A stretch of 14,065 nt of DNA from Myxococcota bacterium. GTDB lineage: Bacteria > Myxococcota_A > UBA9160 > PR03. The translations under genes and the position numbers were made by a program. This document shows, in pieces, positions 7,115 through 14,065 of this stretch (the first letter of the stretch is position 1; each line of letters starts with the position of its first letter). The stretch lies in NCBI GenBank assembly GCA_030066475.1, contig JASJBO010000141.1, forward strand, positions 1 through 14,065. Reading direction: 5' to 3'. The notes under the pieces were generated by a model. It ran no database searches. It saw only the letters and a list, made by a program, of their open reading frames with translations, and had not been told where the DNA came from.

Positions 7115-7696
7115 GCACCGGCGCCCGGCCGCGAGCAGCGTCGCCCCCAGCGCCAGCAGCGCGCCCGGTTCGGGCTCGGGGACCGCGGCCGCCGCGCGCG
7201 CGGCCTGCAGCGGGCCTTCGATCGGGCGGACCGCGGTCGAGGCGTCGACCACCACCCCCGCGAGGTGGAGCCAGGCGCCTCCGGTCGCCACGATCACCTC
7301 GAGGGTGGCCTCGAGGTCGTCGAGGTCGTGGGTCGTGGCGGCGGCGCCGAGCACGGCGAGCGAGCGGTTGGCGCTCGGGCGGGGCGAGAGCAGCGGGTCG
7401 TCCAGCAGCGACGCCCGGGGTGCCGGCGGCGGATCCACCAGACGTCCCGCCCGCAGCGTCAGCTCGAAGCGGCGCGCGCCGCCGCGGAAGGGCCGGGTCA
7501 CGAACCGGGTCGGCGGGCCGGGAGGCGCGGCGCCGAGGCGCAGCGCCTGCGACGAGCCCTCGAGCCCGCGGACCGCGCCGAGCCGGGACGCGGGCGGCTC
7601 CCAGGCCGCGGGCGGGAGCGCCGCGAGCGGTGCCGAGCCACCCCGCGCCGCGCCGCTGACGCAGATCAGCAGCAGCACCAGCGCAATCCACCGCAC
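7094..7696 (-). CDS. PEP-CTERM sorting domain surface protein
   Basis: This 200-residue exported protein has an N-terminal signal peptide (RW then a hydrophobic run, cleavage near residues 15-19). Its C-terminus, VPEPEPGALLALGATLLAAGRRCSRRR (172-198), contains a Pro-Glu-Pro motif, a short membrane helix and a basic cluster. This is the exosortase recognition signal known from EPS-producing Gram-negative bacteria, in which the protein is processed at the PEP site and displayed at the surface. The central region is Pro/Ala/Arg-rich with a probable beta-rich part (RFELTLRAGRLV, TLEVIVATGGAWLHLAGVVVD). No exosortase or polysaccharide genes are in the window. The start is a GTG at 7696. It is divergent from the DUF427 gene and overlaps the DUF4345 gene tail to tail. 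Confidence 0.75.
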   Translation of the reverse strand: MRWIALVLLLICVSGAARGGSAPLAALPPAAWEPPASRLGAVRGLEGSSQALRLGAAPPGPPTRFVTRPFRGGARRFELTLRAGRLVDPPPAPRASLLDDPLLSPRPSANRSLAVLGAAATTHDLDDLEATLEVIVATGGAWLHLAGVVVDASTAVRPIEGPLQAARAAAAVPEPEPGALLALGATLLAAGRRCSRRRDR

Positions 7697-7822
7697 GCAG
7701 CGCGGATCGGCCCCGGCGGCGGGCAGCTTGAGCGCTTCGGTGCGCTCCCGGCGCGGCCCGCCGGCGTCCGCGGGATGCCGAGCTGCCAGTGCACTCTAGA
7801 CTCGGCCGGGAGGCAGGCAGCC
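7697..7822. promoter_or_regulatory. Divergent intergenic region, hairpin-rich
   Basis: This gap separates the starts of the PEP-CTERM (-) and DUF427 (+) genes and must hold both promoters. Two adjacent small inverted repeats are visible: GAGCGC/GCGCTC (7730-7735/7742-7747) and CCGGCG/CGCCGG (7748-7753/7759-7764). A TCTAGACT box near 7796-7803 is the only AT-containing candidate for a -10. A purine-rich GGGAGG at 7808-7813 is a plausible ribosome binding site for the DUF427 gene. No known operator is recognised. Confidence 0.35.
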
Positions 7823-8386
7823 ATGGCGTTTCCCCGAGACCCGGCCCAGCGAGCCCGCGAGCGCGCGCGCTGGCGGCGCGCCCCGCGCGGGCGTCCGGCC
7901 GACTGGCCGGTTCCCGGTCCGGGACAGGAGTCGGTCTGGGACTACCCGCGACCGCCGCGGGTCGAGCCGGTGGCCGAGCGGGTGCGCGTCGAGCTGGGCG
8001 GCGCCCTGCTCGCCGACAGCACCCGAGCCCGGCGCGTGATCGAGACCGCGAGCCCGCCGACCTACTACGTCCCGGCCGAGGACGTCCTGCGCGAGCAGCT
8101 CGAGCCCAGCCCGCATCGGACCTTCTGCGAGTGGAAGGGCGTGGCGCACTACTGGAACGCGCGCTCGGGCGAGCGCCTGGTGCACGACGTCGCCTGGAGC
8201 TACCCGCAGCCCGCCGCCGGCTTCGAGTCGCTGCGCGACCACCTCGCCTTCTTCCCCGGCCGCGTCGACGCCTGCTGGCTCGGCGACCACCGCGTCACCC
8301 CCCAGCCCGGCGACTTCTACGGCGGCTGGATCACCCCCAACCTCCTGGGCCCCTTCAAGGGCGACCCCGGCACCGAAGGCTGGTAG
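7823..8386 (+). CDS. DUF427 domain-containing protein
   Basis: This 187-residue cytosolic protein shows the complete set of DUF427 motifs: WDYPRPP at 39-45, the strand RVRVELGGALLADSTRARRVIET (53-75), YYVP at 81-84, CEWKG at 102-106, a W-x-YPQP at 125-130, FYGGWIT at 165-171 and the C-terminal GPFKGDPGTEGW. Biochemical function is unknown for the family. The N-terminal ~30 residues are Arg/Pro-rich and probably disordered. The gene runs convergently into the DUF971 gene with only 1 nt between the two stop codons. The ATG at 7823 was chosen because it follows GGGAGG at 7808-7813 and immediately leads into the conserved domain; upstream in-frame codons would overlap the divergent gene. Confidence 0.87.
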   Translation: MAFPRDPAQRARERARWRRAPRGRPADWPVPGPGQESVWDYPRPPRVEPVAERVRVELGGALLADSTRARRVIETASPPTYYVPAEDVLREQLEPSPHRTFCEWKGVAHYWNARSGERLVHDVAWSYPQPAAGFESLRDHLAFFPGRVDACWLGDHRVTPQPGDFYGGWITPNLLGPFKGDPGTEGW

Positions 8387-8387
8387 C

Positions 8388-8711
8388 TCACCGGGGCAAG
8401 CCGCCGCAGCAGGGGCAGAGGGTGCGGAGGCGGGGGAAGGGGTAGATGCCGGCTTCGTGGCCGTCGCTCCAGGTGATCTGGATGGCGTAGCGGCCGACGG
8501 GCTGGATCTGGACCGGGTGGACGTCGTCGGCGACGCTGGCCGGATCGAGGCGGGGGGCGCCGCTCCACTCGTCCACGCAGTGGGCGCAGCCGCACGCGAG
8601 GCGCAGCGCTCGCACCGCGTAGACGCTCTCGTGGCCGTCGGCCCAGGTGATCGCCAGCTCGCGCGGGCCCTTCTGGCCGATCTGGCTCGGTGTCTCCGCG
8701 GCACTCGCCAT
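8388..8711 (-). CDS. DUF971 / GBBH-like N-terminal domain protein (zinc site)
   Basis: This 107-residue protein corresponds to the stand-alone form of the domain found at the N-terminus of gamma-butyrobetaine hydroxylase. Motifs are ITWADGHESVY (21-31), LRLACGCAHCVDEWSG (36-51) and VGRYAIQITWSDGH (72-85), followed by GIY. C40, C42, C45 and H85 reproduce the Cys-x-Cys-x2-Cys...His zinc-binding pattern known from the eukaryotic enzyme's N-terminal domain. A second Cys group, CPCC (99-102), sits near the C-terminus and is unusual. There is no catalytic dioxygenase domain. Stand-alone members are often found near iron-sulfur assembly or Mrp-type genes, but none is present here, so the role is open. 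The start is an ATG at 8711. Confidence 0.86.
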   Translation of the reverse strand: MASAAETPSQIGQKGPRELAITWADGHESVYAVRALRLACGCAHCVDEWSGAPRLDPASVADDVHPVQIQPVGRYAIQITWSDGHEAGIYPFPRLRTLCPCCGGLPR

Positions 8712-8738
8712 GTGGCGCAGCGTAGCCCCCGCACGCCA

Positions 8739-8764
8739 GGAGGCCGACTCGGGAGTCGGCCTCC
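8739..8764. repeat. 26-bp perfect palindrome next to dispersed repeat
   Basis: GGAGGCCGACTC (8739-8750) is followed by GG and its exact reverse complement GAGTCGGCCTCC (8753-8764). RNA from either strand would fold into an ~11-bp hairpin with a 4-nt loop. It lies in the 140-bp divergent gap between the DUF971 and npdG genes and directly abuts repeat copy C. It has no T-tract, so it is not an obvious intrinsic terminator. Confidence 0.65.
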
Positions 8765-8793
8765 GCGCAGCGAGCCGCAGGCGTGCGAAGTCC
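8765..8793 (+). repeat. Dispersed intergenic repeat, copy C
   Basis: GCGCAGCGAGCCGCAGG followed by CGTGCGAAGTCC matches the 3' part of copies A, D and E, with one change in the core (GCGTGCGAAG for GCGAGCGAAG). The copy lacks the GCAAGC head; in its place stands the 26-bp palindrome. Confidence 0.65.
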
Positions 8794-8851
8794 GTTCAGC
8801 TAGGCTCGCGCGGCCCCGATGCCGGGGGCCATGCAGGCGGAGTCAGAGACG

Positions 8852-9529
8852 ATGGATGCGAACGCGATCGCAATTCTGGGCGGGACTGGAGACCAGGGGC
8901 TCGGGCTGGCGCTCCGCTTCACCAAGGCGGGCCGCCCGGTCGTGATCGGCTCGCGAAAGCTCGACCGCGCCACGACCGCCGCCGACGAGGTGCGCCAGGC
9001 CGTCCCCGGCGCCCAGGTCGAGGGCTTCGAGAACGCCGAAGCCACCCGCAAGGCGCCGATCGTGATCGTCTCGGTGCCGTTCGAGCACACCGCGAGCACC
9101 GTCAAGTCGATCAAGGACGCGCTCGAGCCCGACCAGATCCTGGTCTCGATGGGCGTCCCGCTCGCGACCGCGATCGGCGACGGCGCCGTCCGCACGATCG
9201 GCGTCTGGCAGGGGTCCTGCGCGGAGCTGATGGCGGGCCTGGCCCCGTCCGGCGTCCACGTCGTCTCCGCCTTCCAGAACGTCTCGGCGCACCGGCTCCA
9301 GCACCTCGAAGACCCCGTGGAGTGCGACGTCATCGTCTCCGGCCCCAAGCAGCCGCGCCAGGCGATCATGGCGCTCTGCGCGCTGGTCCCCGGTCTGCGC
9401 GCGGTCGACGGCGGCCCGCTCGCCAACGCGCGCTTCGTCGAGGGCTGGACGGCGCTCCTGATCGGCCTCAACGCCCGCTACAAGGTGCCCGAGGGCCTCG
9501 GCATCCGGATCGCCGGCCTGCCCGAGTAG
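8852..9529 (+). CDS. npdG: NADPH-dependent F420 reductase (F420H2:NADP oxidoreductase)
   Basis: The 225-residue product has the N-terminal Rossmann motif AILGGTGDQGLGLALR (7-22) and IGSRK (32-36), typical of the NpdG/Fno family, with normal length. The enzyme transfers hydride between NADPH and the deazaflavin cofactor F420 in the cytosol, linking F420 to the NADP pool. Further family features are VSVPFEHT, SMGVPLA and SAFQNVSAHRLQ in the middle. Earlier in-frame ATGs at 8819 and 8831 exist, but the ATG at 8852 has GGAG at 8839-8842 and gives the short N-terminus seen in the family. No F420 biosynthesis genes or F420-dependent oxidoreductases are in the window; the host must obtain or make F420 if the gene is functional. 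A hairpin terminator follows. Confidence 0.88.
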   Translation: MDANAIAILGGTGDQGLGLALRFTKAGRPVVIGSRKLDRATTAADEVRQAVPGAQVEGFENAEATRKAPIVIVSVPFEHTASTVKSIKDALEPDQILVSMGVPLATAIGDGAVRTIGVWQGSCAELMAGLAPSGVHVVSAFQNVSAHRLQHLEDPVECDVIVSGPKQPRQAIMALCALVPGLRAVDGGPLANARFVEGWTALLIGLNARYKVPEGLGIRIAGLPE

Positions 9530-9536
9530 CCCTCTG

Positions 9537-9561
9537 ACGCGACGCGTCTAGCGCGTCGCGT
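9537..9561 (+). terminator. Terminator-like hairpin after npdG
   Basis: ACGCGACGCG (9537-9546), loop TCTAG and exact complement CGCGTCGCGT (9552-9561) form a 10-bp GC-rich stem. It begins 7 nt after the npdG stop and is followed by AATTCCTTCGTTTCC, a weak T-rich tract. Position and structure fit an intrinsic terminator. Confidence 0.65.
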
Positions 9562-9657
9562 AATTCCTTCGTTTCCAGCCAGTTACGAGACCCGCCCGCG
9601 CACCGTCTCCGGGCGCTCTCGCCACCCGGTGCGGGGCCCCACCAGAAACCCTATAAG

Positions 9658-9705
9658 AGTCGAGGTCTTGTGTGTCTGCCCCGAGGAAGCCACAAGATGT
9701 AGCGC
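9658..9705 (+). promoter_or_regulatory. Possible paired NrdR boxes upstream of nrdJ
   Basis: CCACAAGATGTAGCGC (9690-9705) matches the 16-bp NrdR consensus ACACWATATATWGTGT at 11 of 16 positions. AGTCGAGGTCTTGTGT (9658-9673) matches at 10 of 16, with a good right half-site TCTTGTGT. The two sites start 32 bp apart, about three helical turns, as is usual for NrdR box pairs. The downstream box would overlap the -35 area of the candidate promoter. Neither site is a strong match alone, so spacing and gene context carry the call. Confidence 0.4.
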
Positions 9706-9715
9706 CAGACTGCGA

Positions 9716-9721
9716 TATAGT
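9716..9721 (+). promoter_or_regulatory. Candidate -10 of the nrdJ promoter
   Basis: TATAGT (five of six to the sigma-70 -10) within GCGATATAGTTC is one of very few AT-rich hexamers in this region. No good -35 is visible at the expected distance (9693-9698 reads CAAGAT), consistent with an activated, repressed or non-canonical promoter. A second AT-rich hexamer, TATAAG, lies at 9652-9657. Confidence 0.35.
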
Positions 9722-9745
9722 TCGGCTTCACGGGGATGTGAAAGG

Positions 9746-9865
9746 CCTTCCGGCGGCTTGGGGGGGTTCGTAACAAGGCGGTCGCCGGAGGGTGGCGAGC
9801 TCGGTGAGGGAAGGAGGACCCGATCCGAGCTCAATTGAGGGGCCCCGGGGTGTACCCGGGGCCCC
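9746..9865 (+). ncRNA. Structured nrdJ leader: three consecutive hairpins
   Basis: Three stems lie in series ahead of nrdJ. Stem 1 pairs CCTTCCGGCG (9746-9755) with CGCCGGAGGG (9783-9792), ten pairs including one G-U. Its loop holds a smaller CTTG/CAAG helix. Stem 2 pairs GAGCTCGG (9797-9804) with CCGAGCTC (9825-9832), with a purine-rich GGGAAGGAGGA in the loop. Stem 3 pairs GGGGCCCCGGG (9839-9849) with CCCGGGGCCCC (9855-9865), an 11-bp perfect stem with a GTGTA loop but no following T-tract. Stems separated by 4-6 nt suggest a cis-regulatory leader RNA. The box sequences of the cobalamin riboswitch are not present. A conserved 'nrdJ RNA motif' has been described upstream of such genes; I cannot tell whether this is the same one. 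Confidence 0.5.
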
Positions 9866-9906
9866 CGTCGTCTCGACCTCCCAACGAACCCTCCAGTCGC
9901 AGTCGC

Positions 9907-9947
9907 ACTCGCGATTGCACTCGCGATTGCACTCGCGATTGCACTCG
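9907..9947 (+). repeat. 12-bp tandem repeat in nrdJ leader
   Basis: ACTCGCGATTGC is repeated exactly three times (9907-9918, 9919-9930, 9931-9942), followed by a partial ACTCG (9943-9947) and preceded by two AGTCGC hexamers. Its unit length is a multiple of three, so it keeps the nrdJ frame open, but it lies upstream of the likely start codon. Confidence 0.85.
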
Positions 9948-10073
9948 AACAGGACTCGAAACCGACAACCAGACCTGACGGGCCGGCACGGAGCCGGAGC
10001 GCAGCCGGAGCCTCACCGGCACCGCACCCAGCCCACCCGGACCTGGCCCGGATCTGGCAGCAAGGGGACAACG

Positions 10074-12821
<2,748 letters not shown>

Positions 12822-12890
12822 GATCGGCGGCCCGCCGAAGGGCCAGGAGATCGTGGCGTCCCGAATCGGGGGGGTTGGGGGCGCCGCGGA

Positions 12891-12930
12891 GCGCGGAGTC
12901 GGGGCTCGCCCCGGCTCCGCGCTTCACTTT
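12891..12930 (+). terminator. Terminator-like hairpin after nrdJ
   Basis: GCGCGGAGTCGGGG (12891-12904) pairs with CCCCGGCTCCGCGC (12909-12922), 14 pairs with one G-U, around a CTCG loop. It is followed by TTCACTTT, a modest T-rich tract. The stem lies about 70 nt downstream of the nrdJ stop and before the sppA ribosome binding site, fitting an intrinsic terminator separating the two genes. Confidence 0.65.
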
Positions 12931-12994
12931 CGGTGCGGCCCCGGGTGCGACGCCCGGTCGGGCCCCGCTACCTTGCCGCCGGGAGGAATCCAGC

Positions 12995-13969
12995 ATGTCC
13001 CTCGTCCGCTTCTCCGTTCACAGCGCGCTCGCGGGGGCGGCGCTGCTGCTCGCGGGCTGCATCACGGTCAACGTGGGGGCCGGTGGCCGCGGGCCGCTCG
13101 AGAAGAGCGTCGTCTACGGCGAGCGGGGTCCCCAGATCCTGATGGTGGATCTGAGCGGCGTCATCTCCGCGGAGCCGCGGCCGGGCGCCCTCGGTTTCGG
13201 CGGGCGCCAGAGCATGCTGGCGCTGGTGCGCGAGCAGCTCGACCGCGGCGTCGAGGACGAGGTGAAGGCCCTGCTGCTGCGCATCGACAGCCCCGGCGGG
13301 ACCGTCACGGCCAGCGAGATCCTCTACCAGGAGATCCTCGACTTCAAGCAGGAGACGGGGGTTCCGGTGGTGGCTGCGGTCATGGGCACCGCCGCCTCCG
13401 GGGCCTACTACGCGGCCATGGCCTCGGACACGATCGTGGCCAACCCCACCTCGGTGACCGGCTCGATCGGCGTGATCTTCGCCGGCGTCAACGTGGCGGG
13501 CCTGATGGACAAGGTCGGCGTGAAGAACCAGACCCTGGTGACCGGCGACTTCAAGGATGCCGGCTCACCGCTCCGGCCCATGCGCTCCGCCGAGCGCGAG
13601 CAGCTCCAGAGCGTGCTCGAGGACATGCACGCGCGCTTCGTCCGGGTCGTGGTCGCCGGCCGCCCGAACCTCGACGAGAGCGCCGTCGAGGCGCTCGCCG
13701 ACGGGCGCATCTACAGCGCCCACCAGGCCAAGGAGGCGGGTCTCGTCGACGACATCGGGGACCTGCCCGCCGCCGTGAAGGAGGCGGAGAGCCGGGCCGG
13801 GCTCGAGGAGTCGCGGGTGGTGGTCTACCACCGCCCCCGGGAGTGGCGCGAGAACCTCTACACGAGGCTCCCGACCCCGGCTCCGTCTCCGCTCGCGTTC
13901 GACCTGAAGAGCCTGCTCGGGCCCCTGGCGACGCCCGGCTTCCTCTACCTCTGGGCGCCCGGGTTCTAA
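12995..13969 (+). CDS. sppA: Signal peptide peptidase SppA, short form (S49), lipoprotein
   Basis: The 324-residue product is an S49-family protease that degrades remnant signal peptides or membrane-associated peptides. The family motifs are LLLRIDSPGGTVTASEIL (93-110), nucleophile S135 in GTAASGAYYAA, TGSIGVI (155-161) and general base K187 in TGDFKDAGSP. The Ser-Lys spacing of 52 equals that of the Bacillus SppA. Instead of a plain membrane anchor, the N-terminus ends LLLAGC (Cys22), a near-perfect lipobox, suggesting lipid anchoring. The short length matches single-domain SppA, not the tandem E. coli form. The C-terminal ~40 residues are Pro-rich. The ribosome binding site GGGAGG (12981-12986) precedes the ATG at 12995. 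It probably has its own promoter, since a terminator separates it from nrdJ. Confidence 0.94.
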   Translation: MSLVRFSVHSALAGAALLLAGCITVNVGAGGRGPLEKSVVYGERGPQILMVDLSGVISAEPRPGALGFGGRQSMLALVREQLDRGVEDEVKALLLRIDSPGGTVTASEILYQEILDFKQETGVPVVAAVMGTAASGAYYAAMASDTIVANPTSVTGSIGVIFAGVNVAGLMDKVGVKNQTLVTGDFKDAGSPLRPMRSAEREQLQSVLEDMHARFVRVVVAGRPNLDESAVEALADGRIYSAHQAKEAGLVDDIGDLPAAVKEAESRAGLEESRVVVYHRPREWRENLYTRLPTPAPSPLAFDLKSLLGPLATPGFLYLWAPGF

Positions 13970-13970
13970 G

Positions 13971-14013
13971 GCAAGCCCGAAGGGCGCGCAGCGAGGCGCA
14001 GCCGAGCGAAGTC
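13971..14013 (+). repeat. Dispersed intergenic repeat, copy D
   Basis: GCAAGCCCGAAGGGCGC, then GCAGCGAGGCGCAGCC, then GAGCGAAGTC starts one base after the sppA stop codon. It is nearly identical to copy E and clearly related to copies A-C. Confidence 0.8.
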
Positions 14014-14022
14014 AGCAGTGGT

Positions 14023-14065
14023 GCAAGCCCGAAGGGCGCGCAGCGAGGCGCAGCCGAGCGAAGAT
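14023..14065 (+). repeat. Dispersed intergenic repeat, copy E (at window edge)
   Basis: The copy is identical to copy D from GCAAGCCCGAAGG through GAGCGAAG, at a 52-bp period, and diverges only in the last two bases of the window. The contig ends inside or just after this copy. Confidence 0.8.

Larger units (their letters stand above)
9562..10073 (+). promoter_or_regulatory. Non-coding nrdJ upstream region
   Basis: About 510 bases without a supported gene separate the npdG terminator from nrdJ. They hold, in order, candidate NrdR boxes, a candidate -10, three hairpins, a 12-bp tandem repeat and a C-rich stretch (about 9960-10060) in which I see only short GCCGGAG-type duplications. The last feature is the nrdJ ribosome binding site AAGGGG at 10062-10067. 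Open frames crossing this region follow from its high GC content and show no protein family features. Confidence 0.6.

Noticed and set aside
9762..9777. Similarity to the 16S rRNA 3' end (TCGTAACAAGG)
   Set aside because: Only about 11 bases match, and neither the upstream helix 44 sequence nor the anti-Shine-Dalgarno end is present. It is part of the nrdJ leader hairpin; chance.
9600..10073. Cobalamin riboswitch ahead of nrdJ
   Set aside because: The GCCACTG B12-box and the other conserved riboswitch blocks were looked for by eye and not found. B12 repression of the B12-dependent enzyme would also be counter-intuitive.
12938..12965. GC-rich hairpin just upstream of sppA
   Set aside because: GGCCC/GGGCC and CGGG/CCCG can pair, but such short GC stems are frequent in this composition; not strong enough to call an operator or second terminator.
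13971..14065. CRISPR array from the spaced direct repeats
   Set aside because: Only two ~42-bp copies with a 9-10 bp spacer, related copies elsewhere are isolated and diverged, and no cas genes are present.

Overview
The window is a high-GC (estimated above 70% by eye) chromosomal stretch with densely packed, mostly housekeeping or accessory-metabolic genes. Very short intergenic gaps, GTG/TTG starts, a class II (B12-dependent) ribonucleotide reductase, an F420-dependent redox enzyme and one PEP-CTERM surface protein together suggest a Gram-negative, delta-proteobacteria-like lineage (Myxococcota / Binatota / Desulfobacterota type). This placement is inference; there is no rRNA or other phylogenetic marker. 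The first 73 bases are stacked homopolymer blocks (T, then A, then C) and are almost certainly a contig-end artefact. The last ~95 bases are two copies of a dispersed repeat, so the window looks like a whole contig whose assembly stopped in a repeat.

Left block (74-4377, all +): EamA/DMT transporter, M20 ArgE/DapE-type metallopeptidase, small putative lipoprotein, pterin-4a-carbinolamine dehydratase, short-chain dehydrogenase and alpha/beta hydrolase. Overlaps or gaps of 2-35 nt suggest cotranscription. Next comes a CDP-alcohol phosphatidyltransferase (4535-5134) behind its own 157-bp gap. Its 3' end is built from a copy of the dispersed repeat.

Middle block (5225-9529) has alternating strands: a DUF1835 protein (-), a lipoprotein plus DUF4345 membrane protein pair (+), a PEP-CTERM protein (-), a DUF427 protein (+), a DUF971 zinc-site protein (-) and an NADPH:F420 reductase, npdG (+). 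Convergent pairs overlap or nearly touch. The DUF971/npdG divergent gap holds a 26-bp palindrome fused to another repeat copy.

Right block (9530-13969): a terminator-like hairpin behind npdG, then a 0.5-kb non-coding leader. The leader has possible paired NrdR boxes, a candidate -10, three successive strong hairpins and a 12-bp tandem repeat, all ahead of nrdJ, which probably starts at a TTG at 10074. After another hairpin terminator comes a short-form SppA (S49) protease predicted to be a lipoprotein.

No mobile element, CRISPR array, tRNA or defence system is visible. The most interesting elements are the structured nrdJ leader and the dispersed GCGAGCGAAGTC-type repeat family, one copy of which has become coding sequence.
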